DNA of 64,000 nt from Psychrobacter sp. Choline-02u-9 (lineage in GTDB: Bacteria > Pseudomonadota > Gammaproteobacteria > Pseudomonadales > Moraxellaceae). The stretch lies in NCBI RefSeq assembly GCF_002836505.1, contig NZ_PJBF01000045.1:1-64000 (forward strand). The letters run 5' to 3'. Positions 17,515 through 25,873 of the stretch are shown here, in pieces; within the stretch, counting starts at the first letter, position 1; each line of letters opens with the position of its first letter. Under the pieces are notes generated by a model. That model saw nothing but the letters and a program-made list of their open reading frames with translations. It was not told the DNA's origin and did not search any database. A program made the translations under genes and the position numbers.

Positions 17515-17652
17515 TTTACTGTTCCTTTGATTGAACTTGATAAGTTATTATTAGAAATTAATATTAGCGACTGACATCTGTACGATCACTCGATATCTAT
17601 GGATACTTATGACGGTTTATACAACCCATGTCGCACATACCTTTTATCTTTG

Positions 17653-18645
17653 TTATAGCAGCGTAGGCAAGCTCGATATCCCGAGTGATGAGAGACTGTC
17701 ATCTGATAACAGATTAAGGTTATCGTATATCCAGTTGACGAAATCAGCTCCTGCTAATACAGTAACATTGTGCAAATCTGCAAAATCATTATTTTTAAAG
17801 TCAGCAGTGGTAATCAGAACTTTATCGATTTGGGAGTAATCATCTTCATTGACCTCATACTCTGCAACTTGCTTTATACCATGATTCCCTGTTGTACCAT
17901 CATGGTGCTTAACTTGAATAAAAATGCCTTCCTTCTTTTCTGAGAATTCTGAAAAACGTGTCGCAATGACATCGACATCTTGTATGCCCGATTTCTCATT
18001 TTTCGCAGGTATACGTGCAGTGTAGTTTTTAGCTTCTAAAATTTCTTTAATAAGGTGTTCAAGACCAATGCCACCAGACTGAAGGTTTATATCTTTATTA
18101 CTGCGCAATCTAGATAGTAGATCAACTTTAAAATTCTCAGTATTTTGCTGTATTTTAAGTTCTTGTTCATTATTCCATGTATATAGCTTGTCGTTCTTAA
18201 TCGATTCTATATGCTTATATAACTCATCCGAAAACTCATTCAAATCACAAACAGTCATGCGTATTTTAAGTCTGTTTTGCAGGGCAGTTGATAAGTTACC
18301 TCTAGGGATAAAGTAACCATCCTTATGCTTTAGATATCTGACAGATATTCTATTCTCCCCATACTGAATGCCTTCGGTAACAGGTTGATAACTTTTCTCA
18401 CCAACTATTTCCGCAACAGCAACTGCTCCAGAAAAAGGAACAATCACATAGTCACCTTGCTTAAGATTAAAATAGCGTTTTATTTGATTGGTTTGTCGTC
18501 CTCTACCGATACCTTTGAACCCTTGGTCAATTAAATCTTTGACAGTCTCAAATTGAGAAAAATTAACACTCGCCCAACCATAGCCAATCTGATTATTTTT
18601 AATAAGCTTAGGACTTCTGACCATTACAAAATTAACTTGAGCCAT
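17653..18645 (-). CDS. Mrr-like restriction endonuclease with N-terminal reader-like domain
   Basis: The C-terminal half (around residues 190-265) is an Mrr-type PD-(D/E)xK nuclease: GGIGLEHLIKEIL, then QDVDVIATRF (catalytic Asp around 225) and GIFIQVKHH (QxK around 244-246). The first 150 residues form a separate domain with a beta-rich core, KQGDYVIVPFSGAVAVAEIV and ENRISVRYL. This resembles the small barrel domains that recognise modified or particular DNA in type IV enzymes; that role is inferred. AAAGGAAA lies before the ATG. It is located in the hsd locus between a secreted protein and the KAP NTPase. Confidence 0.8.
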   Translation of the reverse strand: MAQVNFVMVRSPKLIKNNQIGYGWASVNFSQFETVKDLIDQGFKGIGRGRQTNQIKRYFNLKQGDYVIVPFSGAVAVAEIVGEKSYQPVTEGIQYGENRISVRYLKHKDGYFIPRGNLSTALQNRLKIRMTVCDLNEFSDELYKHIESIKNDKLYTWNNEQELKIQQNTENFKVDLLSRLRSNKDINLQSGGIGLEHLIKEILEAKNYTARIPAKNEKSGIQDVDVIATRFSEFSEKKEGIFIQVKHHDGTTGNHGIKQVAEYEVNEDDYSQIDKVLITTADFKNNDFADLHNVTVLAGADFVNWIYDNLNLLSDDSLSSLGISSLPTLL

Positions 18646-18724
18646 TTACCAATTTCCTTTTAGGTGAGATATAAAAACCAACCATGTTCTATATGTATAT
18701 TAGTATTGCCTAAGAAGTGTGAAG

Positions 18725-19405
18725 CTAGTCACTACATCTTTTGTAAAGTGATGCAGCATCATTCCAATTAGCTTTAACACGTACACTTTTATCCGGTAAA
18801 TATTTATAATTTATTGTGTGTATGACTGGATCAGCTTCATAATAAAAAGCACCTGTGACATTCAACTCATTTGAAGATATAGGATCTACTTTGATAACAT
18901 CGAAGCGTTGAGTGCCATTTGAAGAACCTTTGCTATCACTTAAAAATGCTGGCTCACGAATTGCTTTAGGGAGATCGCAGTCTCCCCAAGAGCCTTGGTA
19001 TTTTTTAGGAACAATACTAGATTTTTTCGAATAGACGTAAGAACCGTTAAACGCCCTTTCAGTAGACGTACAGTTGCTTAAATTCTTTAACTGAATTTCA
19101 TTGGGTGAAAATCTCGCTTCAATTTGGCAACCTAAGTTAGACTGATAGTCTAGATAACCACTCTCCGGTACCGTAAAAACAACAGTACTGTCGTCTTGGA
19201 TCGGCTTGGCTTTACTAGTAGTAACAAAGCTAGAATAGCCAATCATATTAGCAAGGAACAGCTCGTAATGTTTAGCGCCCTCATATTCAAAACTGCTTAG
19301 ATGTACTCGTTTATTGGTGCCGCTGATATAGACGCCTTCCACTACAGGAGTAGCCATAGCCGTTAAAGGTAGTATGAAAAATAGCACTAAAGCTTGTTTT
19401 AACAT
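18725..19405 (-). CDS. Hypothetical secreted protein inside the restriction locus
   Basis: The 226-residue product opens with a signal peptide, MLKQALVLFFILPLTAMA, followed by TPVVEGVYISG. The mature part is mainly polar with several Cys (GCQIEA, LSNCTST, WGDCDLP and a C-terminal YKRCSD) that could pair. No family is recognised. It is the first gene after the terminator at 19549 and reads into the Mrr-like gene 79 bp further on. An exported protein in a restriction operon is odd; it may simply be a passenger. Confidence 0.6.
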   Translation of the reverse strand: MLKQALVLFFILPLTAMATPVVEGVYISGTNKRVHLSSFEYEGAKHYELFLANMIGYSSFVTTSKAKPIQDDSTVVFTVPESGYLDYQSNLGCQIEARFSPNEIQLKNLSNCTSTERAFNGSYVYSKKSSIVPKKYQGSWGDCDLPKAIREPAFLSDSKGSSNGTQRFDVIKVDPISSNELNVTGAFYYEADPVIHTINYKYLPDKSVRVKANWNDAASLYKRCSD

Positions 19406-19548
19406 TAAATGACGCCTTTTTAAGATTCACTTTTCTTAATAGTAGTTCACTGGTTCGTACAACGCACCTCTACTCTTCTGTCAAATCGAGACATAGCGTT
19501 TGTTCGGTCTTATCGATTGTAACTGATACTGTCATAAAAAAGGCAACA

Positions 19549-19602
19549 AAAAACCGCCAAGGTTGCGCGTTACCCAAAGGGCGTAGCGTGGCGGTTATGT
19601 TA
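19549..19602 (-). terminator. Intrinsic terminator splitting the hsd locus
   Basis: On the minus strand the stem AACCGCCA / TGGCGGTT encloses a structured loop with a further partial stem and runs into TTTTTT. It follows the 267-aa gene. It separates the hsdM-hsdS unit from the secreted-protein-to-ygjP unit. Confidence 0.75.
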
Positions 19603-19654
19603 GGTAATGGATTCACTTATGCTAACTACTTAACTCAATCTATGATTGCATACC

Positions 19655-20458
19655 TCAGGAAAGCTTTAAGATATTAATTTCATTGTTATCTGTGGCCTCT
19701 GACAGGAGAGTATTAAGGTATGTTTTTGAAATATCTAAAATGAACTTTAAAGCTTCATCATAACTTAAAGTTTGTCTGCCGCCTGTATTGCTTGTATATC
19801 CGTGTCTTGAATTAATTCCAGTTATGGAAAAGTTATTTGCTGAGTTTTTAAATCTTCGTTTTAAATTCGTATCAATTTGCGTGTCAATATTTGTTATGCT
19901 TTCTAGATTCGCAATTGTTTCAAATATTTTGTAAAGCTGACTCCAATCATCAGAATCAAGATCTATTCTATCTATTAGTTTTAGTATCAGATATACATCC
20001 TCTCTTATCAATGATAGTAGTAAGAAATGAAAAATACTTGAATTTCCAAGCCCCAGTATTTGTGATTTCAAGTCTTCAACTAACTTAATTTTATCATGGG
20101 AAAAGTTGTTAATTGAGAACCTTGTATCCTTCCTTTCCAAAGGAACTATTGTATCTTTTAAATAAAACCCTTCAACTCTCAAAGGTAACCTACGTAAATC
20201 TTCAAAACAAAAAACCTTGTGTATCGAGTTAAAAATACTTACTAGCTCATAGGCTAATTGGCAAATCGTATTATTATCATTGGCATAATTAAAAATTGCT
20301 GAATTTAGCCTGAAATCATCATTTGGACAATCTAGATAATGATTAACGCCTCCCGTAATATCAAAATATTTTGTAATAGTACTACTATCAGCTAAACTAC
20401 GAGAGTAAGCTGGATTGCCATATACTAAAAAATTGTATGTAGATAAGAAGTTTAGCAT
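19655..20458 (-). CDS. Hypothetical protein, 267 aa, in hsd operon
   Basis: The protein opens MLNFLSTYNFLVYGNPAYSR. It is rich in Asn, Asp, Ile and Leu, without a signal peptide, membrane segment or motif I know. Its ribosome binding site is weak. It lies 148 bp after the coiled-coil membrane protein and just before the terminator at 19549, so it ends the hsdM-hsdS transcription unit. A role linked to restriction is inferred only from this position. Confidence 0.6.
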   Translation of the reverse strand: MLNFLSTYNFLVYGNPAYSRSLADSSTITKYFDITGGVNHYLDCPNDDFRLNSAIFNYANDNNTICQLAYELVSIFNSIHKVFCFEDLRRLPLRVEGFYLKDTIVPLERKDTRFSINNFSHDKIKLVEDLKSQILGLGNSSIFHFLLLSLIREDVYLILKLIDRIDLDSDDWSQLYKIFETIANLESITNIDTQIDTNLKRRFKNSANNFSITGINSRHGYTSNTGGRQTLSYDEALKFILDISKTYLNTLLSEATDNNEINILKLS

Positions 20459-20606
20459 GAGTATATACCACTATCTTTTATTGATATTAAAGGTGAATGC
20501 TTGCAATAAGAACTTATTTAAAATAACTTCAAAGAATGCCCGCTTGCATAAATCAAGTATGTAATGCTGTAATATAGTTAGTGCAGCATATATGTATGCT
20601 ACACCT

Positions 20607-21875
20607 CTATCTATTCGATGAAGCATTAATAATCTCATGTACACCAGGCATAGTTGGACTAGAATCACCTGAGATAAGCCCTGTATCTGCTCGGCTAAAT
20701 AAAGCTTGTAATACAATACTGCGTGCATCGGTATCAAAATCATCTTTTTCATGAGTTAACGATAGATATAGATAGGTCAATTGCTCTCGCTCTTCTGCAT
20801 CACGTTGCAAATGGTAAGAACTAAATACCAGTTTTGAAAGTGCTTTTATAGCAAAGGCATAGACTGACAGAAGGGTAATAAATAGAACAACCCCTTGTAG
20901 GCTGTCTATACTTATAGTAGTAGTCTGAGCATTTATCCACGTATAAAATAGAACACCAAAAATGGCAAGCCCAACAGCAACGAACCCTGAAAGAATTAGC
21001 GCCCACCGATTTCCTAGTTTTTTATAGTCTTCAGCTTTCTTACTCCAGTAACTTGCAGCAGGCTCTAACCTTAGTTTTTCCTTGTAAGTTTTTTCAAGAC
21101 TTTCAATTTCTTCACTCCAAATACTGAACTGTTTATTACAATCTCTCATTAGAACATCTGAGTTTTCCTTAAATTTTTTCTTGGAACTGTGAAGCTCTTC
21201 ATATAAATTATCTCTCGTATTAAGAATCCTTTCTTTCAATTCGTCAATAGATTCTTCTTCGAGCGTTATTCTTCTTTCCAAATAGCTTTCACCCTGCATT
21301 TGAAACTCATAAGATAATAGAGCACCTTTGAAAGCGTCTAAATTACTTAAGTTAGTAAATCTTGGCTTTTCAAAGAAAGCTTCGAAAAAACTGCTTGCTG
21401 TCACTACACCATAAGCTCTGAATATTTCGAGACCTTTTTTACAGAATACATGTTCAGACCACACCCAGCTCTCGTTCTGTAAAGAGTAGAAAGTCTGCTG
21501 AATACTACTTATAGCCTCTTCAACTTCAACTTCTTCGTTATGATTATTATCAATCCATAAACCAACGAACTTGAGTTTGAAATTTTCATCTAGGTCTTTA
21601 AAATATAGTCCAGAGCTGATAATTGAATATAACAAAGGCCTTTCTGCTGTCCGAATAGCATGTCCTTGTACAACCTCTTCAATATGCATTCTGTCTTCAG
21701 CTGTGAGATGATCTTCAATTTTCGTCCAAAAATCTCTTTCTAAGGCTATAAAATCTCTCAATTTGTATAAAGTATTAAAAGCGAACTTTTCCCCAGTTGC
21801 ATCTTTAAATGAAAAATCTATTTCTCTATCTTGAACCTTTCCAGGGTTGTTTAGACTAAGATCGTTTATATCCAT
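20607..21875 (-). CDS. Membrane protein with coiled coil, coupled to hsdS (possibly DUF6161-like)
   Basis: The start is the ATG at 21875, overlapping the hsdS stop as TGATG, with GGGGAGG upstream, so translation is coupled to HsdS. The 422-residue protein has a helical charged N-terminal half and a likely coiled coil (around residues 200-275, ERRITLEEESIDELKERIL and following). Two membrane segments follow, WALILSGFVAVGLAIFGVLF and VVLFITLLSVYAFAIKALSK, then a short cytoplasmic tail. It resembles proteins labelled DUF6161, but I cannot verify this. A membrane protein locked to a specificity subunit suggests an added effector or membrane anchor. Confidence 0.65.
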   Translation of the reverse strand: MDINDLSLNNPGKVQDREIDFSFKDATGEKFAFNTLYKLRDFIALERDFWTKIEDHLTAEDRMHIEEVVQGHAIRTAERPLLYSIISSGLYFKDLDENFKLKFVGLWIDNNHNEEVEVEEAISSIQQTFYSLQNESWVWSEHVFCKKGLEIFRAYGVVTASSFFEAFFEKPRFTNLSNLDAFKGALLSYEFQMQGESYLERRITLEEESIDELKERILNTRDNLYEELHSSKKKFKENSDVLMRDCNKQFSIWSEEIESLEKTYKEKLRLEPAASYWSKKAEDYKKLGNRWALILSGFVAVGLAIFGVLFYTWINAQTTTISIDSLQGVVLFITLLSVYAFAIKALSKLVFSSYHLQRDAEEREQLTYLYLSLTHEKDDFDTDARSIVLQALFSRADTGLISGDSSPTMPGVHEIINASSNR

Positions 21876-23119
21876 CAAGCCACCTCCCCATCAACCACCA
21901 CCCGCTTCTTACCCGTGAGCAACACCTGCATCAGCGCCTTTTTCTCTTGCTGCAAATCAGCCAACTGCTGCTCAAGCAACTCAATTTCTTTATCGGCATT
22001 GGTTAATACCGTAGCGATTTTTTGTTGTTCAAGGAGAGCTGGAACTTTAATTTTTATAGCTTTAATAATAGTGGCACTTAAATTGGGTTGTCCACCTTGA
22101 ACTAGTAGCAATGCTTTCAACATTTCAACTTCAAGTAAATAAAACAAGAATAAGTTATGGAATTTTTCTTTTGGCTCTAATGCTAAAACTGCTTGATTTA
22201 CAGTTGCACTATCTAACGTATTCAAAGCTACTTTACCTGCTGTCGCGCCATACATAGCAACAAGAATACTTCCATTTTTAACTATTTTTGCAGAAGAGTT
22301 TTGAAGCCCTAGTTCTGTTATATATTCATTTACAGAATCGACAAATCTATCGTTCAGTTTTCCAGAAGTAATCCAAGGAATGCTACCGTTGTAATACTCA
22401 TCCTTTGTTCTAGAAGGTGTTCCACCTGAAAAACATTTTGAAGTAGAACCTATACTAACCTCTTCCCACTCACCCTCAAACCGCTGACCCAACCCATCAA
22501 GCAAACGCTTTTTACCCGTCAGTAATTGCTGCATCAGCGCTTTTTTCTGCTGGGTGCTATTGTCAATCAAACGCTCAGTGGTGCTAATCGCTTTATCCCA
22601 AGTCGATAGGATTTTGGCGATTTTTTGTTGTTCTGGGAAACTTGGAACAGGAACTTTTATTTCTTGCGTAAGCTTAGTATTAAAAACTCCTTGTGCTCCG
22701 CCTGCTGCTCCAGCAAAAATCTGTTTTTTACCAAGTGGAGAGAGTAAAAAATAGGTAAAGAAATCAATATCAGCATCGTCTATTAAACTTGATTTGATGA
22801 TAATTGCATTTGCTATATTAGCGACGCTATTTAAGCCTGTAACTTTGCATACCATGCCTAAGTTAGCGCCTACACGGGCAATTAGTATGTCGTTATTCTT
22901 GATTTGAGATTTTTTATTTTTATCATTAAATGAGTGAGTGACATATTTAAGGTCTATATGTCTAAAATAACCATTCCTAATATTTAACGTTCTATAAAAA
23001 GGCACTCCTTCTTCTTCAGAGCAATAATAGTCATTGACGTTTCCTACATATCCTACAACTACCTTAGGAAAGACCTTACCTAATCGTTGTACTTGCCAAG
23101 ATGATGGGTATTTATTCAT
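21875..23119 (-). CDS. hsdS: Type I restriction enzyme, specificity subunit
   Basis: The 414-residue protein has two target recognition domains, each followed by a conserved helical spacer. The first spacer has EQQKIAKILSTWDKAI and KKALMQQLLTGKKRL (around residues 160-205). The second has EQQKIATVLTNADKEI and KKALMQVLLTGKKRV at the C-terminus. HsdS sets the DNA sequence read by both methylase and nuclease. The start overlaps the hsdM stop by 8 bp (ATGAATAA). The near-identical spacer DNA offers sites for recombination that would swap recognition domains. Confidence 0.95.
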   Translation of the reverse strand: MNKYPSSWQVQRLGKVFPKVVVGYVGNVNDYYCSEEEGVPFYRTLNIRNGYFRHIDLKYVTHSFNDKNKKSQIKNNDILIARVGANLGMVCKVTGLNSVANIANAIIIKSSLIDDADIDFFTYFLLSPLGKKQIFAGAAGGAQGVFNTKLTQEIKVPVPSFPEQQKIAKILSTWDKAISTTERLIDNSTQQKKALMQQLLTGKKRLLDGLGQRFEGEWEEVSIGSTSKCFSGGTPSRTKDEYYNGSIPWITSGKLNDRFVDSVNEYITELGLQNSSAKIVKNGSILVAMYGATAGKVALNTLDSATVNQAVLALEPKEKFHNLFLFYLLEVEMLKALLLVQGGQPNLSATIIKAIKIKVPALLEQQKIATVLTNADKEIELLEQQLADLQQEKKALMQVLLTGKKRVVVDGEVA

Positions 23120-24644
23120 AACCCAACTCCTTTAAAAATCCTGCCATTTCACTCTCTAAACTTTCCAATTCAGCCTTTAACTCCAGACGCTCAGTACGCA
23201 CCGCATCCAAATCAATCTCCGCCTCTTCTTCAAAAGTATCGACATAGCGGGGAATGTTTAGGTTAAAGTCATTTTCTTTTATTTCATCAAAGCTCGCTAG
23301 ATACGCATATTTATCCACGCTTTCCCGCGATCTATAGGTCTCGATGACTTTAGCAATGTTATCTTCAGTCAGCTGGTTTTGGTTCTTACCTGATTTGAAC
23401 TCATTACTGGCATCAATAAACAGGACCGTGTCATCGGTCTTATTCTTTTTAAACAGTAAAATAGCGGCTGGAATCCCCGTACCAAAGAACAGCTTTTCGG
23501 GTAAACCAATCACCGTATCGAGTAGGTTTTCTTCGATGAGTTGCTGACGGATTTTGCCTTCACTTGACGCACGGAATAGCACGCCATGCGGCACGACCAC
23601 GCCCATACGTCCAGTGCTTGGCTTAAGCGTTTCGATCATATGACTGATAAAGGCATAGTCGCCCTTAGTCTTGGGCGGTACACCACGATGGAAGCGACCA
23701 TAAGGATCGCTACTAGCATCTTCATGACCCCATTTATCTAGTGAAAACGGCGGATTGGCCGTCACCACATCGAACTGTAATAAATGCTTGCCGTCTTTAT
23801 CAAGTAGCAGCGGATTACGGATGGTATCGCCCCACTCGATACGGTGGTTGTCCTCACCGTGTAGGAACATATTCATCTTGGCCAGTGCCCATGTCGAGCC
23901 AATGGCTTCTTGACCGTATAGCGCATACTTCTTAGAATTTGAGTTTTTGCGTACCATCGCCCCGCACTTAATGAGTAGCGACCCTGAACCACAGGCTGGA
24001 TCACAGATCTCATCACCTTCGACAGGCTCAAGGATAGTCGCTAGCAAATTGGATACCTCAGGCGGTGTATAGAACTCGCCAGCCGTCGCTCCACTACTGG
24101 CAGCAAAATGCTTGATTAAGTATTCGTAAGCATTGCCAATCACGTCGAGGCTACCGACACGCTCAGCACTTAGATTGAGAATGTCTTTGCCAAAATCTTC
24201 TAATAAATGGCGTAGTAGCTCATTCTTTTGCTTTTCTTGACCTAATTTATCTGTGTTAAAGCTGATATCTTGGAAGACGTTTTTGAGCTTGGTGCCGTTG
24301 GCTTCTTCAATTGCATGTAGCGCCTCGTCAATACGTTGACCGTTGCCTGGCTGATGACGCAGCTCGTATAAATCCCAAAAGCTTGCACCTTCAGGCAAGA
24401 CAAAACGCTGCTTGGACATCATGGCGTGGATCAGCTCGGGGTTGTCGCCATACTGCTCGACCAGCTTGTTGTACTCATCTCTATAGACGTCAGACAGGTA
24501 CTTTAAAAATAACATGGTCAAGATAAAGTCTTTATAAGTATCGGCGCTGATGACCCCGCGAAAGGTATCACAAGCATTCCATACGGCTTTGTTGATATCG
24601 TCTTGATTGATTTGGGTAATATGACTAGCAGTACTGTCGGGCAT
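23112..24644 (-). CDS. hsdM: Type I restriction enzyme, N6-adenine methylase subunit
   Basis: The 510-residue subunit methylates adenine in the site chosen by HsdS and with it protects host DNA. It shows the SAM-binding motif DPACGSGSL (around residues 215-223) and the catalytic NPPF (around 297-300), preceded by GEFYTPPEVSNL, the usual N6-methylase region. The N-terminal HsdM helical domain begins at QDDINKAVWNACDTFRG. AAGGAA lies 6 nt before the ATG. It is the first gene of the operon and overlaps hsdS by 8 bp. Confidence 0.95.
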   Translation of the reverse strand: MPDSTASHITQINQDDINKAVWNACDTFRGVISADTYKDFILTMLFLKYLSDVYRDEYNKLVEQYGDNPELIHAMMSKQRFVLPEGASFWDLYELRHQPGNGQRIDEALHAIEEANGTKLKNVFQDISFNTDKLGQEKQKNELLRHLLEDFGKDILNLSAERVGSLDVIGNAYEYLIKHFAASSGATAGEFYTPPEVSNLLATILEPVEGDEICDPACGSGSLLIKCGAMVRKNSNSKKYALYGQEAIGSTWALAKMNMFLHGEDNHRIEWGDTIRNPLLLDKDGKHLLQFDVVTANPPFSLDKWGHEDASSDPYGRFHRGVPPKTKGDYAFISHMIETLKPSTGRMGVVVPHGVLFRASSEGKIRQQLIEENLLDTVIGLPEKLFFGTGIPAAILLFKKNKTDDTVLFIDASNEFKSGKNQNQLTEDNIAKVIETYRSRESVDKYAYLASFDEIKENDFNLNIPRYVDTFEEEAEIDLDAVRTERLELKAELESLESEMAGFLKELGYE

Positions 24645-25048
24645 TTGTTATTCCTTAACGCGCTGGAAAATTGCTGGTTATTATAGTGGTGTAATGATAG
24701 CAGGGTCCAAGAGAATTGGCAGATGTCATTGCTGAAAAATTTGATTCTATTAACTCTATAAGGGTACTAAGCAGTATCGCGAAGTGGATTAATATTACTG
24801 TCGAGTTTAGCTTTTCATTTGATGCCTTAGATTAAACTTATCTAGCCTTCTTAGTTTTAAATTAGCGCGGCTTGTTTTAATAGAGTTATTAAATAATAAA
24901 ATAAATGTTTGTTCAGTTCCGATATTCTTTGCTAAATTGTTGCTAATATGTTAAATTTATTGATTTTCATAAAACAAACATTGGTTCATTAATAGTGTAA
25001 AAATACTAATGGCCAATGTTTGTTTTTATGTTGCTATAGGGATTCAAT
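24645..25048. promoter_or_regulatory. hsdM upstream region with candidate promoter and long inverted repeat
   Basis: No gene is seen in these 404 bases. On the minus strand TATAAT (24685-24680) is a perfect -10 for hsdM, with only a poor -35 further up. A 14-bp perfect inverted repeat, AAAACAAACATTGG (24971-24984) with its complement at 25013-25026, encloses 28 bases with a further short stem, 23 bp before the GYF gene. AATGTTTGTT occurs again near 24903. The segment 24690-24749 has an imperfect direct copy at 27351-27410. Confidence 0.45.
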
Positions 25049-25840
25049 ATGAATGGTAGTAGTAGGGTCAAAAGTTATCACTACATATCAAGTGATGGTA
25101 AAACTATAGGGCCAATCACTGAAAAAGAGGTCAAAAAGCTACTGTTAGAAGAAAACATAAATATAGATACACTAGTTTGGGATGGTAATGGTGATTGGAA
25201 GCCTATAAAAGATACAGATTTAGCAGAGGGTATAAGTTCTATTACGCCACCACCGCCACCGCCACCGCCACCGCAAAATCAAAGCACAGGAAATAATTCT
25301 AGAGACACAGGAGTGCTTACAAATAGTCTAGCTTGGGGAATAGCCCTCAGTTCATTTGTTAGTATTATCTTAGGATTAATAGCATATATAGCAGCTATTA
25401 TAATGGCTTTCATAGATCATAAAAAATGCAAAAAACAAGGCATAGATATCTCACCAAAATGGATGATTTTTATACCTATATTGTACCTTTGGAAAAGATC
25501 CAAAAAATTTGAAGATAATAAGAAAATATTTTGGATTGGCTGTGCAGGTATAGTCGTTTCTGTTTTATTCATATTCTCCGAAATAGGCAATCTTTCTGGA
25601 AATAGTTATATAGAAGAAAATTCTTGTGAGCAAGTTACTGACATGGTGAGGTTCGGTTCTTATATAACTGGTTTAGATGAATTTGGGGGCGATAATGTAA
25701 GATGCGAAGAAGTTAATGTAGATCTTAAAATTTCTGATAGTAAATACTATGCTACAGCTATATTGAATACTGGTGACGCCATAGATATCACTATACGTAC
25801 TGATGGTGATCAAGTACAAGCATCAATAGGTAGAGAATAA
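25049..25840 (+). CDS. GYF-domain (DUF4339) poly-proline membrane protein
   Basis: The 263-residue protein has an N-terminal GYF_2/DUF4339 domain (around residues 9-58): YHYISSDGKTIGPITEKEV and DTLVWDGNGDWKPI. A run of nine prolines (67-75) follows, encoded by CCA/CCG repeats at 25247-25273. Then come about three membrane segments (SLAWGIALSSFVSIILGLIA, WMIFIPILYLW, FWIGCAGIVVSVLFIFSEI) and a C-terminal extracytoplasmic domain with two Cys. GYF domains bind proline-rich peptides, so self-binding or pairing between copies is possible. AT-rich; likely co-transcribed with the following lipoprotein gene. Confidence 0.75.
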   Translation: MNGSSRVKSYHYISSDGKTIGPITEKEVKKLLLEENINIDTLVWDGNGDWKPIKDTDLAEGISSITPPPPPPPPPQNQSTGNNSRDTGVLTNSLAWGIALSSFVSIILGLIAYIAAIIMAFIDHKKCKKQGIDISPKWMIFIPILYLWKRSKKFEDNKKIFWIGCAGIVVSVLFIFSEIGNLSGNSYIEENSCEQVTDMVRFGSYITGLDEFGGDNVRCEEVNVDLKISDSKYYATAILNTGDAIDITIRTDGDQVQASIGRE

Positions 25841-25873
25841 TAATCAATCAAGTACAGTATTAGTGAGAAATTT

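Noticed and set aside
20471-20752. 93-codon minus-strand frame starting MKKMILIPMHAVLYYKLYLA
   Set aside because: It overlaps the end of the coiled-coil membrane protein gene in another frame, and has no ribosome binding site or coding bias.
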